Origin: Granulicatella elegans ATCC 700633
GTDB lineage: Bacteria > Bacillota > Bacilli > Lactobacillales > Aerococcaceae
Reading direction: 5' to 3'
DNA: 64,000 bases
Assembly: GCF_000162475.2 (NCBI RefSeq)
Contig: NZ_KI391971.1
Span: 348,983 to 412,982 of the forward strand
The notes under the pieces were generated by a model that had not been told where the DNA came from, did not search any database, and saw nothing but the letters and a program-made list of their open reading frames with translations. Shown one piece after another: positions 35,275 to 44,023 of this stretch. Numbering within the stretch: position 1 is the first letter of the stretch; each line of letters starts with the position of its first letter. The position numbers and the translations under genes are program-made.

Positions 35275-36951
35275 ATGAGTTCAATTAAAATAATGGCGCT
35301 AGGAGGCGTTCGAGAAAACGGTAAGAGTTTATATGCCGTTGAAGTAGATGAAGATATTTTCGTCTTAGATTGTGGATTGGTTTATCCAGAAGACGAATTA
35401 TTAGGAATCGATGTCGTGATTCCAGATTTTACTTACTTAGAAGACAATAAAGATCGGATTGCAGGAGTATTTTTAACCCATGGTCATGCGGATGCAGTAG
35501 GAGCTCTTCCTTATTTTCTAAAAAATATTCAAGCACCAGTTTTTGGGACAGAATTAACGATTGCTTTAGCAAAATATTATGTAGAGTCTTCTAAACAAGT
35601 AAAAGGATTTGATGATTATCATATCGTCACTGAAAATACAGAAATTGATTTTGAATCTGTAACGGTGAAATTTTTCAAAACAACTCATACTATTCCAGAT
35701 TCAGTAGCGATTGTTTTAAAAACAGCAGACGGAAGTATTGTTTATACTGGAGACTTTAAGTTTGACCAAAGTGCTGCCGTTGGCTATCAAAGTAATTTTG
35801 GTCGTATTACGGATATTGGAGAAGAATATGTCTTAGCCTTATTAAGTGATTCTAGTGATGCTGAAAGTTATGAAGAAAATGTTAGTGATCGTAAAATTGA
35901 AGCTAGTATTTTAGATACATTTAGAAATGCAACAGGACGTATTATTGTAGCCTGTGTGGCAAGTAATATTTTACGAATTCAACAAGTGTTTAATGCAGCT
36001 CATGAATCAGGACGTAAGATTTTCTTAACAGGTGCAGAATTAGAAGAAATCGTGAATATTGCATTGAAATTAAATAAATTAACAGTTCCTTCAGAAGATT
36101 TATTCGTAACTGCACGTGAATTAAAACGTTTAGCAGATGATAAAATTGTGGTGTTAGAAACAGGAAATGTAGGCGAACCAATTAAAGCTTTACAAAAAAT
36201 GGCACAAGGTCGTCACCGTCAAGTGAATTTACATCAAGGAGATTTAGTCTATATTGCGACAACTCCTTCAACTGCAATGGAAACAGCTATTGCTCGTACG
36301 AAAGATATGATTTACCGTGCGGAAGCTGAAGTCGTTGAAATGGCTGATAATGCGAAAGCAAGTGGACATGCGACTCCAAATGATTTAAAACTAATGATGA
36401 ATTTATTACAACCAACATTCTTCATTCCAGTTCAAGGAGAATATCGTAGTTTATTAGCTCATGCTGAGTTAGCACACGAATTAGGAATTCCATATTCTAA
36501 TATTTTCATTCCTGGTAAAGGGGATGTTATTGAACTTTCTAAAGGAAGAATGACAGCTACTGGACAAGTTCCAGCGGGAAATGTTTTAGTAGATGGAATT
36601 GGTGTTGGAGATATCGGTAATATTGTACTAAAAGATCGTAAGATTTTATCAGAAGACGGAATTTTCGTAGTCGTTGTAACGATTTCTAGACGTTTAGGAA
36701 AAATTTTATCGGGTCCACAAATTGTTTCTCGAGGATTTGTTTATATGAAGACGAGTGAAGAGTTATTACAAGAATCACAAAAAATTGTGACGGATATTGT
36801 GGAAGAAAATTTAGCAAGTGATAATTTTGAATGGCCACGTTTAAAACAAGAAGTACGTGATGGATTAAGTCGCTATTTATTTGAACAAACAAAACGTCGC
36901 CCAGTTATTCTTCCAATTATTATGGAAGCATCACATTATAAAAAAGATTAA
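35275..36951 (+). CDS. rnjB: Ribonuclease J2
   Basis: Metallo-beta-lactamase/beta-CASP nuclease, partner of RNase J1 in 5'-end mRNA decay and rRNA maturation. 558 residues. The metal motif reads HGHADA (His69, His71, Asp73, Ala74) where J1 enzymes have HGHxDH. Loss of the last histidine is typical of the weakly active J2 paralogues. Other sites are kept: TTHTIPDS, YTGDFKFD and ASGHATPNDLKLM. rnjB usually follows pnp in Lactobacillales; here the bacteriocin-type pair lies between. AGGTG precedes the ATG. Confidence 0.9.
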   Translation: MSSIKIMALGGVRENGKSLYAVEVDEDIFVLDCGLVYPEDELLGIDVVIPDFTYLEDNKDRIAGVFLTHGHADAVGALPYFLKNIQAPVFGTELTIALAKYYVESSKQVKGFDDYHIVTENTEIDFESVTVKFFKTTHTIPDSVAIVLKTADGSIVYTGDFKFDQSAAVGYQSNFGRITDIGEEYVLALLSDSSDAESYEENVSDRKIEASILDTFRNATGRIIVACVASNILRIQQVFNAAHESGRKIFLTGAELEEIVNIALKLNKLTVPSEDLFVTARELKRLADDKIVVLETGNVGEPIKALQKMAQGRHRQVNLHQGDLVYIATTPSTAMETAIARTKDMIYRAEAEVVEMADNAKASGHATPNDLKLMMNLLQPTFFIPVQGEYRSLLAHAELAHELGIPYSNIFIPGKGDVIELSKGRMTATGQVPAGNVLVDGIGVGDIGNIVLKDRKILSEDGIFVVVVTISRRLGKILSGPQIVSRGFVYMKTSEELLQESQKIVTDIVEENLASDNFEWPRLKQEVRDGLSRYLFEQTKRRPVILPIIMEASHYKKD

Positions 36952-36977
36952 TTTGTATTGTTGAAAGGGGAACATTC

Positions 36978-37583
36978 ATGGGTTCAAAAGCAGTTAAAAT
37001 TATGTTAGAAGTTTTGTTAGCAATCGTTGTTGCTAGTGGACTTTCTTACATTCCAGCAATTGGAGGAAATGTAGTCATTGACTTTGCCATTATTCCTTTA
37101 ATTTTAGTATCACTAAGACATGGAGGAATTTGGGGAGCAATTGCAAGTATTTTATTTGGTCTTCTACATGGAGTATTACATCCAAGTGGAACAGGCTATA
37201 TTGTTGTTCCATTCCATGATTCTGTAATGGGATATGGATTTGTAGCTTTTGCTGGATTCTTTGCGAGAAATACTGTTCGTACAGCATTTAATGCTCGTAT
37301 TTCTTCAACTGTATTAAATGTTGTAACAGCTAGCATTATTGCAACATTTGTTAGCTATAGTTTCCATGCTATTGCTACGGCTATTGGAGCACCAACACTA
37401 TTTGCAACTGAAAAAGTTGCTTTAGCAAGTGGATTTTTAGGATTTTCAGTAAACTTTATTGCTACATTAGTCGTAACACTAGTAGTATTAGTAACGTTGA
37501 TTTACGTAAAACGTGATATTTACATTCCTAAAGGAACAAGATACTTATCTCGAAAAGAAAAATCTCACTTATTAAATGATTAA
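36978..37583 (+). CDS. thiT: ECF-type thiamin transporter S component
   Basis: A 201-residue membrane protein with six helices, ThiT family: substrate-binding part of an energy-coupling-factor transporter that works with the shared EcfA/A'/T module encoded elsewhere. The region LVSLRHGGIWGAIASILFGL with the LLHGVLHP segment matches the thiamin-binding helices. AAAGGGG precedes the start; it begins 26 bases after rnjB. No TPP riboswitch is present, unlike many thiT genes. Confidence 0.82.
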   Translation: MGSKAVKIMLEVLLAIVVASGLSYIPAIGGNVVIDFAIIPLILVSLRHGGIWGAIASILFGLLHGVLHPSGTGYIVVPFHDSVMGYGFVAFAGFFARNTVRTAFNARISSTVLNVVTASIIATFVSYSFHAIATAIGAPTLFATEKVALASGFLGFSVNFIATLVVTLVVLVTLIYVKRDIYIPKGTRYLSRKEKSHLLND

Positions 37584-37594
37584 ATGATGAATCG

Positions 37595-37629
37595 AGTGGG
37601 GAAACAGTTATTGTTTTCCCACTTTTTTT
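37595..37629 (+). terminator. Terminator after thiT
   Basis: AGTGGGGAAACA (37595-37606) pairs with TGTTTTCCCACT (37611-37622), then T7. Confidence 0.92.
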
Positions 37630-37654
37630 CTAAGTAAGAAAGGAGAAAGAAAAA

Positions 37655-39094
37655 ATGGATTTATTAACAGTGATATTTTCAGGGTTAGTATTTATCAATA
37701 CACTTGGAGCAATTATTACGGTCTTTAGAGAACCGAGAGAGATTTCTGCTACATGGGCTTGGTTATTAGTCTTAGTCTTTTTCCCATTTTTAGGGTTTAT
37801 TATTTATTTCTTTTTTGGAAGAAAAATTAGTAAAGATCGAATTTTCGATTTGAAATCTCAAGACACATTTCGAATTAGAAAAGTAGCCGAAACTCAATTA
37901 GAGGAATTAGAACAAGATAATACCTTTTTTGAAGATTTATATTTAAAAGAATTAGCAGTTCTATTTTTAGAAAGTGATGAATCTGTCATTACAAAAGGAA
38001 ATCAAGTTGAAATTATGACGTCTGGTCAGGAGAAATTTACACAGTTAAAAGAAGATTTTAGAAATGCTAAAGACCATATTCATATTGGCTATTATATTTT
38101 TAATGATGATGAATTAGGGCATGAATTATTGGAGATTTTAATTGAAAAAGCGCAACAAGGAGTCGAAGTTTTAGTACTATATGATGCACTAGGTGCTCGC
38201 TTTACAAAACAAAAATTTTGGAAGAAACTTCACGATGCGGGTGGACGTTCAGAAGCCTTTTTTGGGTATACATTTGGGATTATTAATTTGCGGATGAACT
38301 ATCGTAATCACCGTAAAATTGTTGTCATTGATGGAAAAATTGGCTATGTAGGTGGCTTTAATATAGGGGACGAATATTTAGGAAAGGGAAAACTGGGCCA
38401 CTGGAGAGATACACATTTAAGAATTAGAGGGAATGCTGTATTATCTCTTCAAGCTCGTTTCTTTATTGATTGGAATGCGACAGCTTCAGAACGATATCAA
38501 AAAACATTTTCTGAGCGATATTTTCCTACTTTAGAATGTTTAGGAGATACAGCGATGCAAATCGTTTCAACAGGTCCAGATAATGATTATCAAAAAATTA
38601 AAATGGGATTTGTTAAAATGATTTATATGGCGAAAAAATCAATTGATATTCAAACGCCTTATTTTATTCCAGATGAAAGTGTTCTGGAAGCTTTGCAAGT
38701 AGCTGCTCTTTCAGGGGTAAAAGTACGGATTATGGTTCCATGTAAACCGGATCATCCATTTGTTTATCGTGCAACAGAATATTATTGTCGGAATTTATTA
38801 AAAGACGGTGTAGAAATTTATTTATACGAAGAAGGTTTCTTGCATGCAAAAACAATGGTCGTAGATGGCGTTGCTTCTACAGTTGGAACCTCTAATTTTG
38901 ATATGCGAAGTTTCCGATTGAATTTTGAAATTAATGCGTTTATTTATGATGAGGAAATTTCATGTAAGCTACAAGATATTTTTGAGAAAGATATTGAGAA
39001 CTGTTTATTAGTAGATGAAGCGTATTTTAAAAAGCAATCTCCGTGGAAAAAATTTAAACAAAAATTCTCCAGACTGCTTTCTCCGATATTATAA
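37655..39094 (+). CDS. cls: Cardiolipin synthase
   Basis: Phospholipase D-family membrane enzyme that joins two phosphatidylglycerols. 479 residues: two N-terminal helices (LTVIFSGLVFINTLGAIITV and WAWLLVLVFFPFLGFIIYFF) and two HKD motifs, HRKIVVIDGKIGYVGG (about 216-231) and HAKTMVVDGVASTVGTSN (about 398-415). AAAGGAG lies upstream. It stands alone before an accessory block. Confidence 0.96.
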   Translation: MDLLTVIFSGLVFINTLGAIITVFREPREISATWAWLLVLVFFPFLGFIIYFFFGRKISKDRIFDLKSQDTFRIRKVAETQLEELEQDNTFFEDLYLKELAVLFLESDESVITKGNQVEIMTSGQEKFTQLKEDFRNAKDHIHIGYYIFNDDELGHELLEILIEKAQQGVEVLVLYDALGARFTKQKFWKKLHDAGGRSEAFFGYTFGIINLRMNYRNHRKIVVIDGKIGYVGGFNIGDEYLGKGKLGHWRDTHLRIRGNAVLSLQARFFIDWNATASERYQKTFSERYFPTLECLGDTAMQIVSTGPDNDYQKIKMGFVKMIYMAKKSIDIQTPYFIPDESVLEALQVAALSGVKVRIMVPCKPDHPFVYRATEYYCRNLLKDGVEIYLYEEGFLHAKTMVVDGVASTVGTSNFDMRSFRLNFEINAFIYDEEISCKLQDIFEKDIENCLLVDEAYFKKQSPWKKFKQKFSRLLSPIL

Positions 39095-39109
39095 ATTATT
39101 TATAAAAGA

Positions 39110-39240
39110 CTTTATTACTATAGCAAGGACGCCAGCAGCTTCGCTTTGCGAATCTCATGGCTAAAAATTGAGCCAAGGTCTCAATTTTTCCTGTAACAGA
39201 AGGCAAAAGCCTTCTGTTACTACTGCTATGGTAATAAGTT
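39110..39240. repeat. Multi-hairpin palindromic element (MITE-like)
   Basis: Outer inverted repeats TTATTACTATAGCA (39112-39125) and its near complement TGCTATGGTAATAA (39224-39237) enclose a perfect hairpin GTAACAGAAGGC-AAAA-GCCTTCTGTTAC (39193-39220) and a shorter one (AAAAATTGAG/CTCAATTTTT, about 39163-39189). No coding frame. It lies directly after cls. Confidence 0.6.
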
Positions 39241-39249
39241 TTTTTGTTT

Positions 39250-39615
39250 ATACGACTTTTAGTCCGTCACGATCCTAGGTGAGTATTAAATAAACCACCC
39301 ACTATGCGTGTAATCGTAGAAGGTTGTACCTAAAAATAATCCAATAGCTTTACAATAAAGATGTTCAAGCCTATCAGATAGCGAGAGAAGAAAAATATGG
39401 CTGAAAAAGCTAATAGTTTATTAAATAAAAAATGGATGTGTAAATGCAACATTGTTTTGAAACCTAAGTAAATACGGAAAGTTATCTATAATGAATATTG
39501 GAAAAGTTTGGGAGAAATATTTTTCAGATTATGTAGTTATAAAAGGATCTAGATTATAGAAGAATATCCTATGCTAGATTATGTCAAAATATTGTTAAGT
39601 ATTTCAAATTATATG
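39250..39615 (+). mobile_element. Decayed IS200/IS605-family remnant
   Basis: Matches the intact IS200-type element (3870 onward) over its left end, ribosome site and the first half of tnpA, with many substitutions. The right half of the element is missing. The left hairpin is degraded (CCACCCACTATGCGTGT). Confidence 0.85.
39397..39615 (+). pseudogene. tnpA fragment (IS200 type)
   Basis: Begins ATGGCTGAAAAAGCTAATAG like the intact tnpA and stays alignable for about 220 bases. A TAA stop replaces the Tyr codon after ACCTAAG (around 39468), and further stops and deletions follow. The HUH motif region is altered and the catalytic tyrosine half is absent, so the gene is dead. Confidence 0.85.
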
Positions 39616-39635
39616 AGGATATAAAAACAGTTTTA

Positions 39636-39651
39636 ATGAACTTTAGTTCAT
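39636..39651. promoter_or_regulatory. TetR-type operator 1
   Basis: The perfect 16-bp palindrome ATGAACTTTAGTTCAT; see operator 2. Confidence 0.65.
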
Positions 39652-39715
39652 ATTATTAAATCATTTCTTTTAAAAATGACTTTTTATTCATTTCATAGTT
39701 GAAATCGTTCTGTGA

Positions 39716-39731
39716 ATGAACTATAATTCAT
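39716..39731. promoter_or_regulatory. TetR-type operator 2
   Basis: ATGAACTATAATTCAT, the same palindrome with one arm base changed, 80 bases after operator 1 and 32 bases before the regulator gene. Paired palindromes directly before a TetR gene usually bind its product; inference. Confidence 0.65.
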
Positions 39732-39762
39732 TTATAAATTATAAAATTATTTTGAGGTGACT

Positions 39763-40344
39763 ATGGTAAAAGATGATAATAAACAAAAATTAATAAAGGC
39801 TACAGATGCTCTCTTAAAGGATAGAAGCATAAGTTCTATTACAACAAAAGAGATTACAAAGGCTGCAGGAGTTTCTGTGGGTGTTTTTTATAATTATTTT
39901 AGTAGTAAGGAAGATGTCTTTAAAGAATTAATTAAGACATTTTTTAACTATTCTTTAAAACAAATGGAAGTTTTACGAAAAGAAGTTACTGGAAAAAATA
40001 TTCGTTCAGAAATTAAATTCAAAGAATTTCTAATTAATGGAATAGATAATAATTGGGAAAATCATTTTTTAAATAGTGATATTCTGTTACTTTCAAGAAA
40101 AGATGAAGAGTTTAAAAAATTAATGATTTATTTTAATCAAAAGATGGTTTCCATTGTTGTAGAGATACTTATAGTTATTAATCCAGAACTTAAAGAAAAC
40201 CCACCTTTACTAGAAGCAAAAATGATTATGAATTTAATTCAATATTCATATCCAAGCTTTTCAAAATTTGAAAGTGAGGATGAAAAAGAGCAATATATAG
40301 AAAAAATTGTAAATATTATTTTTAGTATTAGTTTCAATAGGTAA
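39763..40344 (+). CDS. TetR-family transcriptional regulator
   Basis: 193 residues. N-terminal helix-turn-helix with SITTKEITKAAGVSVGVFYNYFSSKEDVFKELI (quoted in parts: AAGVSVGVFYNYF is the recognition region). The rest is the ligand-binding helical domain. ATG 39763 follows GAGGTG. It probably represses itself and the exporter downstream through the two palindromes upstream. Very AT-rich. Confidence 0.9.
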   Translation: MVKDDNKQKLIKATDALLKDRSISSITTKEITKAAGVSVGVFYNYFSSKEDVFKELIKTFFNYSLKQMEVLRKEVTGKNIRSEIKFKEFLINGIDNNWENHFLNSDILLLSRKDEEFKKLMIYFNQKMVSIVVEILIVINPELKENPPLLEAKMIMNLIQYSYPSFSKFESEDEKEQYIEKIVNIIFSISFNR

Positions 40345-40596
40345 GGGGATAAAAAAGAATAATAGAACTTAATAATTATTTTATTTACCAAGCTTCAATT
40401 AGTTCTGATAACCTTTAAATAGATGGTTTAGAATTTCAAACTGAGTTGATAAGAAAACAAGGTATGATTAATATTCAATGGGAATTGGTGAAAAACTGAT
40501 GGTTGATTACAAGTTAAATTCAAATATCGAAATGAATTGTACACTGCATCAGAAATAACGTATTTAAAGAAATATTATAGAATAAAGGAAGAAAAA
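40345..40596. other. Intergenic stretch before the exporter genes
   Basis: About 250 bases, very AT-rich. Short open frames read through it into the ATPase gene (for example from 40537), but none has a ribosome site, so it may be a decayed gene. No further palindromic operator is seen. Confidence 0.4.
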
Positions 40597-41538
40597 ATGG
40601 AAAATCTTTTAGAAGTTAAAAAACTATCAAAAACGTATAAAAACGGAAGAAAAGCATTAGATAATTTAAATTTTCATGTTACAAAAGGTGAAATTCTTGG
40701 TTTCTTAGGTCCAAATGGTGCAGGGAAAAGTACGACAATAAATATTTTATCTACTTTATTACAATCTGATGAAGGCGAAATAATATTTTTTAATGATAAA
40801 AATTTGTCCATCAAGGATGTAAAGAAACAACTCGGAATTGTTCCTCAAGAATTGGCTATTTATGAAGATATCACAGCCGCACAGAATGTTAAATTCTTTG
40901 CTTCTTTATACGGAGTCAAAAAAAGCGAAATTAATGAAAAAGTTGAAAATGCATTAAAAAAAGTTGGACTTGAAGACAGAAAAGATGACAAACCATCAAC
41001 TTTTTCTGGTGGTATGAAAAGACGTCTGAATATTGCATGTGCAATAGCACATAACCCTAAATTGATTATTTTTGATGAACCAACAGTAGGAATTGATCCA
41101 CAATCTAGGAATCATATTCTAGATTCAATTAAGAAGTTGAGGGATGAGGGAGCTACTATCATTTACACAACTCACTATATGGAAGAGGTGCAACAAATTT
41201 GTGACCGTGTCATTATCATGGATGGTGGAGCGATACTTTTGAATGGTTCTCTTGATGATATTTTAGAATATTATAGCAATTCTAATTATCAAATTAGAGT
41301 AGATAAAAAGTTATCTCCTACAGTGTTAGATGAGATTCGTGAATTAACAAATGTCGAAGAACTGAGCCAAAAAGATGAATTTGAAATAATCTTTAGTATG
41401 TGTGAGGACTCTATGTCGATTAATAGTGTACTAAAGGTATTAATTAAATTTAATTTAAATATCACCAGTATTACAATGGTAAAGAGAAATTTAGAAGATG
41501 TTTTCTTACTATTAACTGGTAAAAATTTAAGAGATTAG
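40597..41538 (+). CDS. ABC-2-type exporter ATPase
   Basis: 313 residues. Walker A GPNGAGKSTT, signature FSGGMKRRLNIA, Walker B LIIFDEPTVGIDP, and a C-terminal regulatory part of about 90 residues, as in drug- and lantibiotic-exporter ATPases (DrrA/CcmA type). Start 40597 follows AAGGAAG; the frame is open 20 codons upstream. The permease gene starts 13 bases after the stop. Substrate unknown; the TetR partner suggests a drug or toxic compound. Confidence 0.9.
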   Translation: MENLLEVKKLSKTYKNGRKALDNLNFHVTKGEILGFLGPNGAGKSTTINILSTLLQSDEGEIIFFNDKNLSIKDVKKQLGIVPQELAIYEDITAAQNVKFFASLYGVKKSEINEKVENALKKVGLEDRKDDKPSTFSGGMKRRLNIACAIAHNPKLIIFDEPTVGIDPQSRNHILDSIKKLRDEGATIIYTTHYMEEVQQICDRVIIMDGGAILLNGSLDDILEYYSNSNYQIRVDKKLSPTVLDEIRELTNVEELSQKDEFEIIFSMCEDSMSINSVLKVLIKFNLNITSITMVKRNLEDVFLLLTGKNLRD

Positions 41539-41551
41539 TGGTGATATTGTA

Positions 41552-42292
41552 ATGTTAACAATAATGAAACAAGATACAATGAATCTTTTAAAAAATAAGC
41601 CAATTATGATGTATCTGCTAATTTATCCAATTGTTCTGATATTAATAACAGGGTTTGTATTTGGATCGATTTTTAGTGATGATATTTTAACATCATATGA
41701 TTATTATGGTGTTACAATGTTGATTTATTTGTCCATGGCAACAGTAATTATATTGCCAGAATTATTATTTGGGAGTAATGTGAAGTATGCAAATTACAGA
41801 ATTGTATATTCTCCGATTCCACGTTATAAGATTTATTTGTCAAAATTAATAGTTGCTATTTCTATTTCATATCTTATCCTAGCTTTTTATATGCTTATCT
41901 TTAATAGTACAGGGGTGGTAAACTATGGTAAATCTAATATTGCCTATAGTTTGTTACTTGACTTAGCCTTAGTAATTTTTTCTATCACATTTGGAGGTGC
42001 TTTCTGTGTATTGTTAAAAAGTGAAGATATTGTAACAAAAATTTTAAATTTAGTTATTAATGTTTTAGCAATTTTATCTGGTTTATTTTTCCCAATGTAT
42101 ATCTTTGGGGAAAAAATTGCTAATTTATCTGCCTTATCCCCAATTTCAAAAGTGATGTCAACTTTTTTTAGTATCATTTACGATAAAAATTATAGTTCAT
42201 ATTTTAATACATTATCAATTTTGTTACTATGTTCAGTACTATTTGTAATTATCATTCATTTTAAGTATCGACCTGAAAATTTTGGAGAGTGA
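41552..42292 (+). CDS. ABC-2-type permease 1
   Basis: 246 residues with six predicted helices, typical of ABC-2 membrane subunits: MYLLIYPIVLILITGFVFG, a central pair, and LVINVLAILSGLFFPMYIFG followed by SALSPISKVM. The last bases overlap the region of the next start (42297 begins 4 bases after its stop). Confidence 0.85.
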   Translation: MLTIMKQDTMNLLKNKPIMMYLLIYPIVLILITGFVFGSIFSDDILTSYDYYGVTMLIYLSMATVIILPELLFGSNVKYANYRIVYSPIPRYKIYLSKLIVAISISYLILAFYMLIFNSTGVVNYGKSNIAYSLLLDLALVIFSITFGGAFCVLLKSEDIVTKILNLVINVLAILSGLFFPMYIFGEKIANLSALSPISKVMSTFFSIIYDKNYSSYFNTLSILLLCSVLFVIIIHFKYRPENFGE

Positions 42293-42296
42293 AAAA

Positions 42297-43244
42297 ATGA
42301 AATTTATTATTTTAAGAAATAACTTACAACGTTTTTTGAAAGAAAAAACATATGCTATTATATCTTTTCTACTTGTTTTTATAACCATCGCAGCAACATC
42401 ATTTGTAGTAACAATGGAAAGTCAAAAAGTAAAGATTGGTGTAACAAAAACTGCCATTGAACTACTAGAGATGAATGATAACAACATTTCTGTCAAAGAA
42501 GTAGAAAGAGATATGAACTATTATACTAATCTAATATCAGGCGAATACGATGCATATATCAACAAAGAGGATGGAAAATATAAAGTAACTACAGTCAGAA
42601 ACTCAACTTTAGGTATGAAATTAAGTCAGTATTTAAATGAAGGAAAATCATTAATTGCTTCTAGCGATAATAATTATTATAAAATTATTATTACTGTTAT
42701 GGCTATGAGCTCTATGATACTCTCGTTAATACTATACAGATATTATTTTGATGATAGAAATGGACTGGATAAACGAATCTATCTAAGTGGAGTTTCCAAT
42801 TTTTCTTATGTTTTACAACAGGTATTGTTTAATTTTTTGATTTTATTTACTACTAATTTATTAAGTAGTTTTATTTTACTTCCTTTATTTGATCTTAATA
42901 TTTCATGGAAGTTAGTCCTATATATTCTCTTAATTGAGTTATTTTCAGCAAACTTTGGAATGTTTTTATCTACTTTGACTAAAAAAAATCAAGGAGCGCT
43001 TATAATTGGAACAATGGTATCTGTTATAACTATGCTTCTTTCAGGTGCGTTATTTTCTGTAAAAATAGGTTCCGTTCAAGATAAGATACATTATATCTTT
43101 CCTCAGCATTATTTTTCGAATTTAGGGAAAAATATTGATGCTAATTTAACTAATTTGGCTCATTCAGTTACAGTAATTGTAGGTTATACACTTTTGTTTT
43201 TCTTGCTTGCAAATTACTTACAAAATCAAAAAGTAGGAGAATGA
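42297..43244 (+). CDS. ABC-2-type permease 2
   Basis: 315 residues: one N-terminal helix (AIISFLLVFITIAATSFVV), an extracellular domain of about 100 residues, then five helices with SVITMLLSGALFSVKIG and YIFPQHYFSNLGKNID. Matches the ABC2_membrane_3 layout and forms a heterodimer with permease 1 by inference. ATG 42297 follows GGAGAG. Confidence 0.85.
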   Translation: MKFIILRNNLQRFLKEKTYAIISFLLVFITIAATSFVVTMESQKVKIGVTKTAIELLEMNDNNISVKEVERDMNYYTNLISGEYDAYINKEDGKYKVTTVRNSTLGMKLSQYLNEGKSLIASSDNNYYKIIITVMAMSSMILSLILYRYYFDDRNGLDKRIYLSGVSNFSYVLQQVLFNFLILFTTNLLSSFILLPLFDLNISWKLVLYILLIELFSANFGMFLSTLTKKNQGALIIGTMVSVITMLLSGALFSVKIGSVQDKIHYIFPQHYFSNLGKNIDANLTNLAHSVTVIVGYTLLFFLLANYLQNQKVGE

Positions 43245-43279
43245 TACATTTTCCGGATTTTGACACTTTAAAGAATCAA

Positions 43280-43326
43280 TAAGGCTCCTAAACGTTGATT
43301 TAACAATGTTTAAGAGCCTTATTTTT
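43280..43326 (+). terminator. Terminator of the exporter operon
   Basis: AAGGCTC..CTAAAC pairs with GTTTAAGAGCCTT (outer stem AAGGCTC/GAGCCTT at 43281-43287 and 43314-43320), then ATTTTT. Confidence 0.8.
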
Positions 43327-43560
43327 GGAAAATTCGTACTTTTCTTATTATTTTGTGGACAAGTAAATTGTTTTTCTAGTTTATGATTTAATACTCGGTA
43401 AAGTGTTAATGCCAAGAACTTTATCAAAAAATTTACCTCAATTGGATCTTTTTTTACAAAGAAAACCTGGTTTAGATTTAAATTCACTTTTCATAATACG
43501 GGAACTTTCTTCAATTTACTATCTTCTTTGACCAATACGAATAATGTTTTTAAAAAAATA
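43315..43560 (-). pseudogene. Fragment of an IS4/IS1634-type transposase
   Basis: Translating the minus strand gives EESSRIMKSEFKSKPG, then after a frameshift FFVKKDPIEVNFLIKFLALT and LYRVLNHKLEKQFTC. This is the familiar C-terminal end of IS1634-type transposases (EESFRIMKSEF...I..HFL..FLALLIYRxLE). The N-terminal two-thirds are missing and stops are present upstream, so it is a dead remnant. It occupies the otherwise non-coding gap after the exporter genes. Confidence 0.65.
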
Positions 43561-43590
43561 GGTTTGATGAAATCTTTTTATTACTAGGAT

Positions 43591-43633
43591 ACAAGGACGA
43601 CCAAATCCTGAAAATGGATTTGGTCGTCCTTGT
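43591..43633. terminator. Bidirectional terminator
   Basis: A perfect 18-bp stem, ACAAGGACGACCAAATCC (43591-43608) and its complement (43616-43633), seven-base loop. It lies right after the minus-strand gene 43643-43960. Confidence 0.85.
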
Positions 43634-43642
43634 TCTATCTAT

Positions 43643-43960
43643 TTATACTTGAATGGCAGAAACAACTTGTTCTAAGTTTAAAATCATGGTTAAATCTTCG
43701 CTTAGAAAAACAAAATGATTGTTTGGTTGAATACAGCTTTTAATAATGCCTTTTTTAGTAAATTGTTGTAATTCACCTTTTGAATTATATTGTTCAAATA
43801 AAAGAGTAATTTCTTTTTTGAAATAGTAACTATTATGAATCGTCTCAACAACATCAATTAATGGCATTACAGGTGTAAATGAAGTTGATTCTGTTGGAAA
43901 TTGTAAACTATTTAATAATGGTTGAATAAATGAATGAAATGGTTTTTTATATTGTTCCAT
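43643..43960 (-). CDS. SOS-regulated small protein, possibly YolD-like
   Basis: 105 residues from MEQYKKPFHSF at 43960, which follows GGGAGGT. The C-terminal half (ITLLFEQYNSKGELQQF then GIIKSCIQPNNHFVFLSEDLTMILNLEQVVSAIQ) resembles YolD-like proteins, which accompany Y-family polymerases in Firmicutes. The promoter carries two LexA boxes. The open frame reaches 44026, but that would start inside the operator. No polymerase gene is near. Family assignment is tentative; SOS control is well supported. Confidence 0.65.
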   Translation of the reverse strand: MEQYKKPFHSFIQPLLNSLQFPTESTSFTPVMPLIDVVETIHNSYYFKKEITLLFEQYNSKGELQQFTKKGIIKSCIQPNNHFVFLSEDLTMILNLEQVVSAIQV

Positions 43961-43973
43961 AATTGGACCTCCC

Positions 43974-44023
43974 GAACAAATGTTTGTATTTGTATTATAC
44001 GAACATTTGTTCTGAAATGCAAA
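43974..44023 (-). promoter_or_regulatory. SOS promoter with two LexA boxes
   Basis: CGAACAAATGTTTG (43974-43987) and CGAACATTTGTTCT (44001-44014) match the Gram-positive LexA/DinR box CGAAC-N4-GTTCG. On the minus strand, TTGCAT (complement of 44018-44023), 17-base spacer and TATAAT (complement of 43995-44000) form the promoter. One box occupies the spacer and the other lies just downstream of the start site. Confidence 0.85.

Noticed and set aside
43218..43487. Intact 89-residue minus-strand gene
   Set aside because: Its N-terminal part is the C-terminal end of an IS1634-type transposase continuing in another frame upstream, so it is a pseudogene fragment.
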